Positions 27,682 to 37,009 of a stretch of DNA of 64,000 bases are shown here, one piece after another (within the stretch, counting starts at the first letter, position 1; every line of letters starts with the position of its first letter). The DNA is from Pseudoalteromonas luteoviolacea. Its GTDB lineage: Bacteria > Pseudomonadota > Gammaproteobacteria > Enterobacterales > Alteromonadaceae. The stretch lies in the NCBI RefSeq assembly GCF_018100925.1, contig NZ_JAGJEH010000011.1, forward strand, positions 106,691-170,690, written 5' to 3'. Position numbers and translations under genes: made by a program. Under the pieces are notes generated by a model. The model was not told where the DNA came from. It saw nothing but the letters and a program-made list of their open reading frames with translations, and did not search any database.

Positions 27682-27978
27682 TTTACTTGGTGCGCCACTA
27701 CATCGCTATTAGGCTCAATTTAGTCTGATAGCGATAGTCATTCAGCCCGACAGCCATAATTGCACAAAATTTGTCGCTAACACCCATGAAAAGTCATACT
27801 TCAACGCGCAGCTAATCAAGGTAGCGACCAGCAGCCTACTTCACTAATGTGCTCTCTGAGCTTTTGCTATAAATATCAAAAGATTAAAAAACGGTTAGTT
27901 TGCTAGCTATTTCGGAAAATTTGAAATATCGGCCTATGCTCGTTTAAGTGTGAGAATATGTAATTAATGCATAGCAAC
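27682..27978. other. spacer downstream of glmS
   Basis: About 300 bases between two converging genes. No gene seen. It is on the side of glmS where Tn7-type elements insert in other bacteria; I see no element end or Tn7 gene here. Confidence 0.4.
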
Positions 27979-28003
27979 AAAAAAGGCGCTTACGCGCCTT
28001 TTT
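27979..28003 (-). terminator. glmS terminator
   Basis: AAAAGGCGC and GCGCCTTTT form a GC-rich stem with a 4-base loop, followed on the minus strand by T-rich sequence (TTTTTTG). It is about 20 bases beyond the glmS stop and has A tracts on the other side, so it would work in both directions. Classic Rho-independent form. Confidence 0.85.
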
Positions 28004-28021
28004 AAACCCCTAAATACCTAA

Positions 28022-29842
28022 TTACTCAACCGTTACAGATTTAGCTAGGTTACGTGGTTGGTCAACATCAGTGCCTTTGATCACGGCAACATAGTACGAC
28101 AAAAGCTGTAGTGGGATTGTATAGACAACTGGCGCGATGATGTCTTCAACGTGGTTCACGTTCATTACACGCATTGTGTCATCAGAAGCAAATGCGGAAT
28201 CTTTGTCTGCAAATACGTAGATAATACCGCCGCGAGCACGTACTTCTTCAACGTTTGATTTAAGCTTTTCAAGCAATTCATTGTTAGGTGCCACAACAAT
28301 GATTGGCATATCTGCATCAATCAGTGCAAGCGGACCGTGCTTTAATTCACCCGCTGCGTACGCTTCTGCGTGAATATAAGAGATCTCTTTTAACTTAAGC
28401 GCCCCTTCCATTGCGATTGGATACTGTGAGCCACGGCCAAGGAACAGAGAATGATGCTTGTCTGCAAACTCTTCCGCCAACGCCTCAATGCCTTCAGCCA
28501 TGCTCAGCGCTTCTTCTAGCTTGTTTGGTAAAGTCTTAATAGCATTAACAATAACACTTTGGTCACGACCTTTTTCTTGCGCGATCGATGCAGTTAGCAT
28601 CAATAAGCCAACAAGTTGCGTCGTGAAAGCTTTAGTAGATGCAACACCAATCTCCGCGCCTGCCTTGGTCATAAATGCCAAGTCAGACTCACGCACCAAT
28701 GAAGAGCCAGGTACGTTACAGATGGTCATTGATGCCATGTAGCCCTGCTCTTTAGCTAAACGTAATGCCGCTAAAGTATCCGCCGTTTCACCAGACTGAG
28801 AAATAGTAACAAGTAGGCTATTTTCGTGAACAAACGACTCACGATAACGGAATTCTGATGCAATTTCGACATTACAACTCACGCCTGCAAGTTGCTCAAG
28901 CCAGTAGCGCGCAACCATGCCTGAGTGGTATGACGTACCACACGCGATGATTTGAACGTGTTTTACATCTTTAAAAATCTGATTCGCGCTGTCGCCAAAC
29001 GCATCGATTGCAACGCGATCGTTTTCAAGGCGGCCTTCAAGAGTGTTACGTACGGCCAGCGGCTGTTCGTAAATTTCTTTTAGCATGTAGTGTCGGTATT
29101 CGCCTTTACCAGAAGCGTCTTGCGTGATGTTAGACTCAACCACTTCGCGTTCAACTGGATTGCCTTCAATATCGAAGATCTCAACCGTGTCATGTGTAAT
29201 ACGTGCAACATCGCCCTCTTCTAAGAAGATAAAGCTGCGCGTAACTGGTAAAAGAGCTAACTGATCTGATGCAATAAAGTTCTCGCCAAGGCCTAAACCA
29301 ATCACTAACGGGCTGCCTGAACGTGCAACGATGATCTCATTGTCGTTTTCTTTATCGAATACCACTGTACCGTAAGCACCTTCAAGCTGTTTTGTTGCCG
29401 CTTGAACTGACTCAAGTAAGCTGCCATGTTGCTGGCGTAGTTGGTGGATCAGGTGCACCATGACTTCCGTATCTGTATCCGATAAGAATGTATAGCCATC
29501 TTCTGTTAACGCATTGCGCAGTGCTTCATGGTTTTCGATGATACCATTGTGTACCAGCGCAATTTGTTCATTTGATAAATGTGGGTGAGCATTCGCTTCG
29601 GTTACACCACCATGTGTTGCCCAACGTGTATGTGCAATACCAGTTGTACCTTTTACTTCAGCGCGCTCTAGCGCCGCTGCTAAATTCGCAACTTTACCAA
29701 CTGCTTTTACCGTATTAAGTACACCCGCATTGCTCAGCGCAACGCCCGCAGAATCATAGCCACGGTACTCAAGACGTTTTAAACCTTCAATTAAAATTCG
29801 ATTAACTGGGCGCTCTGCCACAGCTCCTACGATGCCACACAT
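28022..29842 (-). CDS. glmS: glucosamine-6-phosphate synthase (isomerizing)
   Basis: A 606-aa enzyme making glucosamine 6-phosphate from fructose 6-phosphate and glutamine, the entry to amino-sugar and peptidoglycan synthesis. After removal of Met the N-terminal Cys (MCGIVGAVAE) is the amidotransferase nucleophile; HTRWATHG and GNAHPH-like motifs follow. Two SIS isomerase domains lie in the C-terminal half (CGTSYHSGMVARYWLE; SGETADTLAALRLAK; SQYPIAMEGALKLKEISYIHAEAYAAGELKHGPLALID). The C-terminus DQPRNLAKSVTVE is the highly conserved end that overlaps attTn7 in many bacteria. Length matches E. coli (609 aa). The DeoR regulator gene lies 30 bases upstream on the same strand. It is essential housekeeping. 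Confidence 0.98.
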   Translation of the reverse strand: MCGIVGAVAERPVNRILIEGLKRLEYRGYDSAGVALSNAGVLNTVKAVGKVANLAAALERAEVKGTTGIAHTRWATHGGVTEANAHPHLSNEQIALVHNGIIENHEALRNALTEDGYTFLSDTDTEVMVHLIHQLRQQHGSLLESVQAATKQLEGAYGTVVFDKENDNEIIVARSGSPLVIGLGLGENFIASDQLALLPVTRSFIFLEEGDVARITHDTVEIFDIEGNPVEREVVESNITQDASGKGEYRHYMLKEIYEQPLAVRNTLEGRLENDRVAIDAFGDSANQIFKDVKHVQIIACGTSYHSGMVARYWLEQLAGVSCNVEIASEFRYRESFVHENSLLVTISQSGETADTLAALRLAKEQGYMASMTICNVPGSSLVRESDLAFMTKAGAEIGVASTKAFTTQLVGLLMLTASIAQEKGRDQSVIVNAIKTLPNKLEEALSMAEGIEALAEEFADKHHSLFLGRGSQYPIAMEGALKLKEISYIHAEAYAAGELKHGPLALIDADMPIIVVAPNNELLEKLKSNVEEVRARGGIIYVFADKDSAFASDDTMRVMNVNHVEDIIAPVVYTIPLQLLSYYVAVIKGTDVDQPRNLAKSVTVE

Positions 29843-29872
29843 AATCTCTCCATTTGTTGCACGTTAGTGTGT

Positions 29873-30649
29873 TTATTTTTGTGTGATCTCTGCACAGATC
29901 ACGTTTACGCCATGAGCCTCGATCGCTTGGCGCATCTCAGGTGCCAAGGTGTTGTCGGTGATCAAGGTTGTGACTTGCTGCCAAGGCAGCTCTAAATTTG
30001 GAATTTTGCGACCAATCTTTTCAGATTCAACCAGCACAATGACTTCTCTTGCGGTCTCTGCCATTACCTTGCTCAATCCAATCAACTCATTAAATGTGGT
30101 GGTACCGCGCGCCACATCAATGCCATCGGCACCAATAAATAGCTGATCAAAGTCATAAGAGCGTAGCACTTGTTCGGCGACTTGACCTTGGAATGACTCC
30201 GAATGCGGGTCCCATGTACCACCGGTCATCAAAAGAGTGGGTTCATTCTCAAGTGATAATAAGCGGTTCGCAATGTTGATGGCATTGGTCATGACCACCA
30301 AACCGCGCTTCTTCGCCAGTTCAGGGATCATCGCGGCGGTCGTTCTACCACTATCAATAATAATTCGATTGTGGTCGCGGATCAGTGCCGCAGCGGCTTT
30401 TGCTATGGCGACTTTACGCAATGGATCTTGCTTATCTATATCTGTGGCAACAATCTCTTTAGGCAGTGCGACCGCTCCGCCGTAGCGACGTAGTAGTAAG
30501 CCACTTTTTTCAAGTGCGGTTAAATCCTTTCGAATCGTAACTTCTGAAGTTTCAAACTCAGCAGCCAAAGCCTCTACACTGACTTCACCTTCGTTATTTA
30601 CACGACTGACAATGGTATGGCGGCGCTGTTGAGTGTTACGTTTGGTCAT
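29873..30649 (-). CDS. DeoR family transcriptional regulator upstream of glmS
   Basis: A 258-aa DeoR-type regulator. Residues 1-57 hold the winged helix-turn-helix (RRHTIVSRVNNEGEVSVEALAAEF, then SEVTIRKDLTALEKSGLLLRRYGGAV). The DeoRC sensor domain follows (IDSGRTTAAMIPEL, LMTGGTWDPHSESFQG, FIGADGIDVARGTTTF), which binds sugar phosphates. It sits 30 bases upstream of glmS, so it should regulate amino-sugar synthesis and probably itself, sensing an amino-sugar phosphate. Such regulators are often called GlmR or AgaR-like, but I do not assign a symbol. A candidate operator lies just upstream at 30665-30701. Confidence 0.9.
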   Translation of the reverse strand: MTKRNTQQRRHTIVSRVNNEGEVSVEALAAEFETSEVTIRKDLTALEKSGLLLRRYGGAVALPKEIVATDIDKQDPLRKVAIAKAAAALIRDHNRIIIDSGRTTAAMIPELAKKRGLVVMTNAINIANRLLSLENEPTLLMTGGTWDPHSESFQGQVAEQVLRSYDFDQLFIGADGIDVARGTTTFNELIGLSKVMAETAREVIVLVESEKIGRKIPNLELPWQQVTTLITDNTLAPEMRQAIEAHGVNVICAEITQK

Positions 30650-30664
30650 TTACCTTTCACATAA

Positions 30665-30701
30665 GTTTCGTTTCGAAATTTATGTGTATTCTAGACGAAA
30701 C
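30665..30701 (-). promoter_or_regulatory. candidate DeoR-type operator
   Basis: GTTTCGT (30665-30671) and ACGAAAC (30695-30701) are exact inverted repeats, and a direct repeat TTTCGTTTCGAAA lies at the left copy. DeoR-family repressors commonly bind repeated TTTCG-type half-sites in their own promoters. Location, just 15 bases upstream of the regulator gene, fits autoregulation (inference). Confidence 0.45.
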
Positions 30702-30969
30702 ATTGGAGGTTATTCAAGTTTAAATTTGTTTAAATAATTTACAATTTTATGAAGCCGTCACTCACGGCGACTACCCGCAGCATTTATAAAGGAATGACAT
30801 GCCAATGAAAACGGTACTCCGCAACCTCTAATATGCGTTGCTGCGCCCCCAGACAGTCATATCAAAGGTGCTAAAGTCAGAGGGGTTATTGGCTACGATG
30901 TGTCTAGGCATTTTGTGATGATCATGGACCTAAAAATGGCAATTTGCACACTGGTGTGCCAATCAGAAA
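30702..30969. other. intergenic region between DeoR and ABC permease genes
   Basis: About 270 bases of sequence with no supported gene. The only frames are a ten-codon MPMKTVLRNL and similar fragments. Confidence 0.4.
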
Positions 30970-30994
30970 AAGCCAGCGCCCCGGCGCTGGCTTC
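30970..30994 (-). terminator. terminator of the ABC export operon
   Basis: On the minus strand GCCAGCGCC and GGCGCTGGC form a 9-bp GC stem with a 2-base core, followed by TTTTTCTG. It is just after the permease stop codon at 31001. Clear Rho-independent form. Confidence 0.85.
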
Positions 30995-31000
30995 TTCCTA

Positions 31001-33412
31001 TTACTCGTAACGTAAAATCAAAGACGGTCGTATACTGGCAGCCCGAAACGCCAGCGTTGCAACAGTTAACCAAGTGCTCACTGCCACAAAACTTGCACTG
31101 AACAGATATATCCAAATTGCCTGTGATATACGCTCATTAAAGTGATTCAGCCACCCATCCAAGAACCAATAACTTAACGGAAATGACAATACCATTGCAG
31201 CCATGATTAACACTAAATATTCTTTCGCAAGCAAATTAACAATACTAATACGAGAAGCGCCAAGCACCTTTCGAACTGCAACCTCCTTTTGCCTGCGAAG
31301 CGCAGAAAACGACGCGAGTCCCAACACACCCAAACAGGTTAAAAATACCGCCAACGAGCTAAAGAACAAAACTAACTGCTGTACACGATGTTCGCTAATG
31401 TGTGCTTGCTGATACTCATCTTCTATACGTGTGACAGATACCTCATGAAGCTTTAATTGTTCTGTCACTACTGCTCGCAATTGCTGCGCCACGTCAGATG
31501 CAGCCACCGAGCCATCCAACTTGACCACGATGTTTGCAGACGAGTGGCTAATGACGCCAGCACGAAATGATATCGGCAATTGAGTTTGCTTCGCAGAGCC
31601 CAGTTTCACGTCGGCAACAACACCAACTATATTCACTTGAGTGCGGCCTCGGCGCGCTGTCGCTTGTTTACCTATGACCTCTTGCGGATCCGTGTAACCT
31701 GCAAGTCGCATCATACTTTCAGAGATCAATATTGCATAGCGGGTAATACCTTGCTCATCTGTATGCGCCCAGTCCGTACCATACTGAGGAGAAAAGTCAC
31801 GCCCAGCCAACACGGTAAGGCCTAGTGTTTCTGCTGCATAAAATCCGGTTGAAACAGTCGGTTGCGTACCTTCCACTTGCTCACCATTGGGCCAAGTTAA
31901 GTGCAACTCACCATTCATATCAACGGTTAAATTGGTATTACTGGCGGTGGCCTGAGAAACACCAGGTATGCTGCGAATGGTATCAAATAGACGGTTATTG
32001 TCGGTTTTAAAGACTAACTCAGCTGGCAGGTCCTTAACCAATAATCGCTCTGTTTTGCCATACCCCACTTCCAAGTCATTCACTAACGCCATTTGTTTGT
32101 AGATGGTCACTGCAGCGATGATCAACGCAATTGATAACACACTTTGTAAATATAGCGTCAGTTTACGTACCCAGATTGCGGTTTTTCCACGTTGCAGGTC
32201 GCCACTCAATACCCTTTTTGCACTATAAGAAGAAATGAACAGCGCAGGATATAAGCCAGATAGCACGCCAACCAATAAAATTACGACAATAACGCCACTT
32301 AAAAACCACATAGAAAAGTCTAAGCTCAACTGTCTATTCAACAACTGGTTTACGCTGGGCAGCGCAATTTCCACTAATGCAAATGCAATTAAACCAGCGA
32401 CACTCGCAACCAATATAGCCTCAGTCAAAAACTGCTGAACAAGTTGCAAACGGCTCGCCCCCAAAGCTTTTCTCACACCAACTTCTTTGGCACGCTTGGC
32501 CGCAGCGGCAATATTTAAGTTAATAAAATTGGTGCTCGCCACCAATAGCAAGACCACGGCCAATGCCACACTCACCCACATAACTTGCTTTGAGCCACCT
32601 TGCTTCATTTCAAAGGGGCCACGACTATTAAAGTGCACATCGAGCAGCGGTATCATATGCAGTGATAAAGTTTTTCTACGACCTTGCTGTCTTTCGGTAA
32701 AAGTACGATTAAGCTCGGTTTCAATGGCAGTTGCATCGGCATTCGGTGCCAAGCGCATATACACATAACCATGAACGTCCGGGTCGGCATGTTTGGGCAG
32801 CGCAGTCAACGTATGAAAGTAAAAATGCGTATTGTCTGGTAAGTCTTCAAATACAGCAGCGACAGTATAACTGCCAGAACCATGATTCAGCTGTTCGCCC
32901 ACTATATCAGTGCGGCCAAATAAGCTGATCGCCGAGCTTTGACTTAGCGCTAATTGGTCCGGCAATGAAATGGCATCTTGCACCGATCCCGCCAACACGT
33001 TTAGAGTCACAAAATCGAGCAGATTGTTGCTGACAGAATAAAAATCAGGCAGCTGCACTTGTCTGTCCGCGACTTTAACAGTCAAAGCCAACGGCGCATT
33101 ATAAAACTCTAAACTGTCGGCATCAGCAAGCAACAAAACATCTTCAACCTGAGTTTGCTGTTTCATCAAAAATGGCGCATCAGTCCCTGCAGTCCCAACA
33201 AATTGCAAACCCCAGCTGCGATAATCTGTATGTACTCGATACACCCGCTCCGCATTTGGCTGTGTACGGTCAAAAGAAAATTCATAAACTGCAAATAAAG
33301 TTACCATAATGGCGGCTGCCAACCCTAGACTCAACCCCAATACATTTAGCGCAAAATGTTGTTTATGCTTGGCAAATGCACGCACAGCAGTGGTGATATA
33401 ACTTGAAAACAT
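31001..33412 (-). CDS. MacB/FtsX-type ABC transporter permease
   Basis: An 803-aa inner-membrane protein with the doubled MacB layout. One membrane helix at residues about 20-42 (LNVLGLSLGLAAAIMVTLFAVYEF) is followed by a long periplasmic MacB_PCD domain, three FtsX helices about residues 270-410 (AKRAKEVGVRKALGASRLQLVQQFLTEA), a second periplasmic domain about 440-680, and a last FtsX block (RRQKEVAVRKVLGASRISIVNLLAKEY). The repeated EVxVRKxLGAS motif is diagnostic. It is the last gene of a three-gene operon with the ATPase and adaptor. Such systems export peptides, siderophores or antibiotics, or act in stress; they do not themselves carry the substrate across the membrane in the usual alternating manner. 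Substrate unknown. Confidence 0.92.
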   Translation of the reverse strand: MFSSYITTAVRAFAKHKQHFALNVLGLSLGLAAAIMVTLFAVYEFSFDRTQPNAERVYRVHTDYRSWGLQFVGTAGTDAPFLMKQQTQVEDVLLLADADSLEFYNAPLALTVKVADRQVQLPDFYSVSNNLLDFVTLNVLAGSVQDAISLPDQLALSQSSAISLFGRTDIVGEQLNHGSGSYTVAAVFEDLPDNTHFYFHTLTALPKHADPDVHGYVYMRLAPNADATAIETELNRTFTERQQGRRKTLSLHMIPLLDVHFNSRGPFEMKQGGSKQVMWVSVALAVVLLLVASTNFINLNIAAAAKRAKEVGVRKALGASRLQLVQQFLTEAILVASVAGLIAFALVEIALPSVNQLLNRQLSLDFSMWFLSGVIVVILLVGVLSGLYPALFISSYSAKRVLSGDLQRGKTAIWVRKLTLYLQSVLSIALIIAAVTIYKQMALVNDLEVGYGKTERLLVKDLPAELVFKTDNNRLFDTIRSIPGVSQATASNTNLTVDMNGELHLTWPNGEQVEGTQPTVSTGFYAAETLGLTVLAGRDFSPQYGTDWAHTDEQGITRYAILISESMMRLAGYTDPQEVIGKQATARRGRTQVNIVGVVADVKLGSAKQTQLPISFRAGVISHSSANIVVKLDGSVAASDVAQQLRAVVTEQLKLHEVSVTRIEDEYQQAHISEHRVQQLVLFFSSLAVFLTCLGVLGLASFSALRRQKEVAVRKVLGASRISIVNLLAKEYLVLIMAAMVLSFPLSYWFLDGWLNHFNERISQAIWIYLFSASFVAVSTWLTVATLAFRAASIRPSLILRYE

Positions 33413-33427
33413 AATGCCTCCTACTAC

Positions 33428-34129
33428 TTACGCAACATGGCTTGGTTGAGTTACTTGACTGGCTTTGTCCACCAAGATCCGACCGTCTAATAGCCGGACA
33501 ACCCTATCTGCATAGTCTCCTTCCGTCTCGGAGTGTGTCACCATGATCACGGTGGTACCTTCTCGATTTAGCTCACGTAACATCGCCATCACTTCTTGAG
33601 AGTTTTTGGAGTCTAAGTTTCCAGTTGGCTCATCGGCTAAAATCAGTTTCGGGTTGATCACCAAGGCCCGTGCGACAGCGACACGCTGCTGCTGACCGCC
33701 CGAGAGCTGTTGCGGTAAATGATCAGCTCGATGGTCAATACCAACACGTTTTAAAATCTCTTCAACGCGCTGATTTAGTTCTGCTTTTGATACATTTTGG
33801 TATTGTAGGGGCAACGCGACATTCTCAAACACTGTCAACTCGTCGATCAGATTAAAGCTTTGGAAGACAAATCCGATTGACGCTTTTCGTAAGTTTGCCA
33901 TCTGTTGTTCAGAAAAGCCGGACACTTCGGTACCGTCAAACAGATAGCTACCGCTTGAAGGGCCATCTAACAGCCCTAAAATGGATAATAAGGTGGACTT
34001 TCCACAACCTGAAGGGCCCATAATGGCAACAAACTCACCATCACTGACGGTTAAATTGATACTATCGAGTGCTGTTGTCTCAACTTCATGGGTTCTAAAT
34101 ACGCGATTTAATTGTGAGAGCTTAATCAT
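33428..34129 (-). CDS. ABC transporter ATP-binding protein (MacB/LolD type)
   Basis: A 233-aa ATPase that energises the permease. Walker A is GPSGCGKSTLLS (about residues 38-49), the Q-loop FQSFNLIDELTVFENV, signature LSGGQQQRVAVARAL, Walker B LILADEPTGNLDS, and the H-loop VTHS. The short length and motif TGNLDS fit the LolD/MacB clade. It is 15 bases upstream of the permease and 24 bases downstream of the adaptor. Confidence 0.95.
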   Translation of the reverse strand: MIKLSQLNRVFRTHEVETTALDSINLTVSDGEFVAIMGPSGCGKSTLLSILGLLDGPSSGSYLFDGTEVSGFSEQQMANLRKASIGFVFQSFNLIDELTVFENVALPLQYQNVSKAELNQRVEEILKRVGIDHRADHLPQQLSGGQQQRVAVARALVINPKLILADEPTGNLDSKNSQEVMAMLRELNREGTTVIMVTHSETEGDYADRVVRLLDGRILVDKASQVTQPSHVA

Positions 34130-34153
34130 TTTCCTGTCCTTTAATGCTTTTTA

Positions 34154-35416
34154 TTAGTTACTGAGATTTAAAACATGGGCTTTATCAAAGTTGCCATAGT
34201 GAGAGGTGATCACGTGCTCTCCCGGTGCAAGGCCTGATATTACTTGGTAATAGTGTTGATTCTTTTTGCCCAACTGTACGTTGCGGCGCTGCGCTTGGGT
34301 GCCATTCTCATTAAGCACAAACACCCAGTGACCGCCACTGGTGCTAAAAAAAGCGCCTCGTGGCAGCAAAGTCGCTTGGTTTTGATCGTTGCTAAACATC
34401 AGTTGTGCATCTAACCCTTGGCCACGTTTGATATCCTGTGTCCCAGAAGGCAATGCAGCTTCAATTTGAAATTGTGCATTAGTGACGCGACTATCAATTT
34501 TGCTTACTTGTGCATGCAGCATTTGGTCGCCATGTGCAATCTCGATAGCCATGCCTAGCGACACCTGATTGAGATAGAATTCGTCCAAACTGACTGCCAG
34601 TTTAAACTCACCTGGGATATCGATTTGACCAAGGCGCGCCCCCGCTTGTTTGGACTCGCCAACCTGCACATCCAACTCGCTTAGATAACCTGATACAGGT
34701 GCTGTGATCTGCAAACTTTCGAGGTTTTTACGCGCGAATTGCAAGTTTTCTTGTAACATTTTTGCACTGTCCTCCAGCTGTGCTAACTGCACTTTGCGAA
34801 TGCTGGTTTCCTGTTTTTGGCGCTCTATAGTTAGCGCATGAATATCACGGTTATATTGTAGGTTTTCGCGCACTTCATCGACTTCCTCTTGGCTGATCAA
34901 ACCTTTGATCAAGAGGGCTTCTGATTGCGTTAATTTCCTTTTTAAGTGGCTGATCTCCAATTCAATATCTAATAAATCACGCTTTAAATTGAGCGCATTG
35001 GTGGTCATGGTCATTTGCGTATTGCGCAAAAAGTTTAACTGCTCAGTCACCTGTGCTTCACGGCTCATTACGTCCAACTGTAAATTGGTATTAGAGAGCT
35101 GTACCAAAGGCTGTCCTTGCTCAACATAAGTGCCTTGCTCTAGCAATCGCGCTTCAACACGGCCACCCGAAACAGTATCTAAAAAAATGGTCGTTTTAGG
35201 GATGACCTGTCCACGCACACTCAGTGCATCTTTAAACCCCCCGCTGACAACTTCACTGACCGTCAGGCCAGCCATATTCACCGTTTGAGACTGCCCTTGT
35301 TGTTGCGCCGATTGACTCATGCTGTACGCACCAAACCCGATCAGCAGTGCAACCGTCGTTGCAATTACAGGTTTTAAATATCTGCGACGTGTCGGCGTAG
35401 TAATTTTTTTGTCCAT
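34154..35416 (-). CDS. ABC/RND-type periplasmic adaptor protein
   Basis: A 420-aa adaptor with an N-terminal membrane anchor (PVIATTVALLIGFGAYSM, about residues 17-34). A lipoyl half-motif (LLEQGTYVEQGQPLVQLSN), a long coiled coil about residues 110-240, the second lipoyl half (ITAPVSGYLSELDVQVGESKQAGARLGQI) and a beta-barrel with SGLAPGEHVITSHYG at the end follow. It is first in the operon with the ATPase and permease and bridges to an outer-membrane channel not encoded here. Start ATG 35416 with AAGGAG 9 bases upstream. A sigma-54-type promoter is 35-50 bases further up, and the divergent neighbour is a sigma-54 activator. Confidence 0.92.
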   Translation of the reverse strand: MDKKITTPTRRRYLKPVIATTVALLIGFGAYSMSQSAQQQGQSQTVNMAGLTVSEVVSGGFKDALSVRGQVIPKTTIFLDTVSGGRVEARLLEQGTYVEQGQPLVQLSNTNLQLDVMSREAQVTEQLNFLRNTQMTMTTNALNLKRDLLDIELEISHLKRKLTQSEALLIKGLISQEEVDEVRENLQYNRDIHALTIERQKQETSIRKVQLAQLEDSAKMLQENLQFARKNLESLQITAPVSGYLSELDVQVGESKQAGARLGQIDIPGEFKLAVSLDEFYLNQVSLGMAIEIAHGDQMLHAQVSKIDSRVTNAQFQIEAALPSGTQDIKRGQGLDAQLMFSNDQNQATLLPRGAFFSTSGGHWVFVLNENGTQAQRRNVQLGKKNQHYYQVISGLAPGEHVITSHYGNFDKAHVLNLSN

Positions 35417-35451
35417 GGTATCGGCTCCTTTGGCTTCGATACCTTAACTAC

Positions 35452-35467
35452 AACAAGTTTAATGCCA
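35452..35467 (-). promoter_or_regulatory. candidate sigma-54 promoter (-24/-12) of the ABC operon
   Basis: On the minus strand TGGCATTAAACTTGTT has the GG and G(C/T) elements 12 bases apart, as in TGGCAC-N5-TTGCW; the -12 element reads GT instead of GC. Transcription would start about 25 bases before the ATG at 35416. The divergent gene encodes a sigma-54 activator, which makes the assignment coherent. Confidence 0.6.
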
Positions 35468-35527
35468 AAAATTAATTCCTTATAAATCAAAGCAATAAAT
35501 AATTTCTCTAAATGCTATTTTTATAAG

Positions 35528-35566
35528 TGTCCGAAAACAGAACAGCTTAATGTCCATAATTGGACA
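35528..35566. promoter_or_regulatory. paired TGTCC palindromes, probable activator binding sites
   Basis: A perfect repeat TGTCC-N6-GGACA lies at 35551-35566. A degenerate copy (TGTCC, then GAACA) starts at 35528, 23 bases away. They are about 75-110 bases upstream of the sigma-54 promoter, the usual place for an enhancer, and just ahead of the activator gene, so they may also control the regulator itself (inference). Confidence 0.5.
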
Positions 35567-35626
35567 GTTAAATGGGTTTTACGTTAAGCTCTAAAGGTCA
35601 AAAAATAACAATTACGAGCTCAACGC

Positions 35627-37006
35627 ATGGACAAGCAAGGCACCATTCTTATCGTCGATGACAACACAGACGTCTTACTTGCAGCAAAATTACTGCTGAA
35701 AAAACATCATAAAAAAATCATTACGACAAACAACCCGTTTGACGTCGAGCCACTACTTAACAGCCATTCTGTTGATGTCATTTTACTCGATATGAACTTT
35801 GATCGAGATGCCATCAGTGGCCAAGAGGGGTTCTACTGGCTAAAAAAAATCCACACCCAAGATCAGAGCGTAGCCGTCGTACTCATGACCGCATATAGTG
35901 ACGTACAGCTCGCCGTCGAAGCCATCAAAAATGGCGCAACCGACTTTGTTGCCAAGCCTTGGCAAAACGATCAACTTCTGACAGTCATTGCCACCGCGCT
36001 TGCACATGCGCAAGACAAAAAAGCACTCAGTCAGCTATCACGACAAACGCAAGGACTCAGTCAGGCACTCAGCTCCCCCCAAAGTGAGTTTTTGGGTCAG
36101 AGTGACGCTATGCTGCAAGTATTTGATACCTTAGAGAAAGCAGCTAAAACCGACGCAAACATCTTAATTACAGGTGAAAGTGGCACAGGTAAAGAGCTCA
36201 CGGCACACGCCATTCACGCCCAAAGCCCACGTGCGCACATGCCATTTATTAGTCTTGATATGGGTGCTGTATCAGAAAACTTATTTGAAAGTGAACTCTT
36301 TGGCCACAAGAAGGGGGCATTTACCGATGCAAAAGCAGATCGTGTCGGTCGTTTTGAACTGGCTCATGGCGGCAGCTTATTTTTAGATGAAGTCGCTAAT
36401 ATGCCTCTCGCACAGCAGGTAAAATTGCTTGCTGCTATCCAAAACAGGCAGATCACCCCAATTGGCGCTAATAAGGTCATTGATACTGATATTCGCCTCA
36501 TATGTGCAACCAATGAAGCACTCCCTGAAGCCGTTGCAAATGGGCAGTTTCGCCAAGATCTGCTATATCGAATAAACACCATTGAAATCCGTCTTCCTCC
36601 GCTCAGAGAACGTCAAGAAGACATCCCACTGCTAGTGCAGCACTATGTCGATATCTATCAGCAAAAGTACCGCCGTGATTTAACCCTGCCTACCAGTGCC
36701 ATGCGTTCACTCTGTGCATATCACTGGCCCGGCAATGTGCGTGAACTAGCACACACCATCGAACGTGCGGTGATCTTATCCGAAGGCAGCGAACTTGCCA
36801 TCCATCACGTACTGGTTTCGCCACAGCAAACGGCTAATACGCCCACAGAGGCTTTACAGCCAGATACCTTTGATCTAGAAATTATTGAACAGCGCACGAT
36901 CCGTGCGGCACTAAAGCACCACCAAGGTAATGTCAGTCATGCAGCCAAAGCACTGGGGCTGACTCGAGGCGCGATGTATCGCCGATTAGATAAGTACGGG
37001 CTGTAG
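35627..37006 (+). CDS. sigma-54-dependent response regulator (NtrC family)
   Basis: A 459-aa activator. Residues 1-125 are a receiver with phospho-acceptor Asp55 (VILLDMNFD) and acidic pair DD at 11-12. About residues 152-380 are a sigma-54 AAA+ domain: Walker A GESGTGKELTAHAIH, the sigma-54 contact loop as GAFTDA rather than the usual GAFTGA, Walker B GGSLFLDEVANMP, and sensor motifs RQDLLYRINTIEI and WPGNVRELAHTIER. A Fis-type helix-turn-helix ends the protein (AALKHHQGNVSHAAKALGLTRGAMYRRL). The GAFTDA variant is seen in a subgroup that activates MacB-type exporters. It is followed after 3 bases by its sensor kinase and should switch on the divergent ABC operon when phosphorylated. Confidence 0.93.
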   Translation: MDKQGTILIVDDNTDVLLAAKLLLKKHHKKIITTNNPFDVEPLLNSHSVDVILLDMNFDRDAISGQEGFYWLKKIHTQDQSVAVVLMTAYSDVQLAVEAIKNGATDFVAKPWQNDQLLTVIATALAHAQDKKALSQLSRQTQGLSQALSSPQSEFLGQSDAMLQVFDTLEKAAKTDANILITGESGTGKELTAHAIHAQSPRAHMPFISLDMGAVSENLFESELFGHKKGAFTDAKADRVGRFELAHGGSLFLDEVANMPLAQQVKLLAAIQNRQITPIGANKVIDTDIRLICATNEALPEAVANGQFRQDLLYRINTIEIRLPPLRERQEDIPLLVQHYVDIYQQKYRRDLTLPTSAMRSLCAYHWPGNVRELAHTIERAVILSEGSELAIHHVLVSPQQTANTPTEALQPDTFDLEIIEQRTIRAALKHHQGNVSHAAKALGLTRGAMYRRLDKYGL

Positions 37007-37009
37007 CAT

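Noticed and set aside
27682..28022. Tn7-like transposon end after glmS
   Set aside because: No TGTGGGCGG-type end, tns genes or target duplication is seen.
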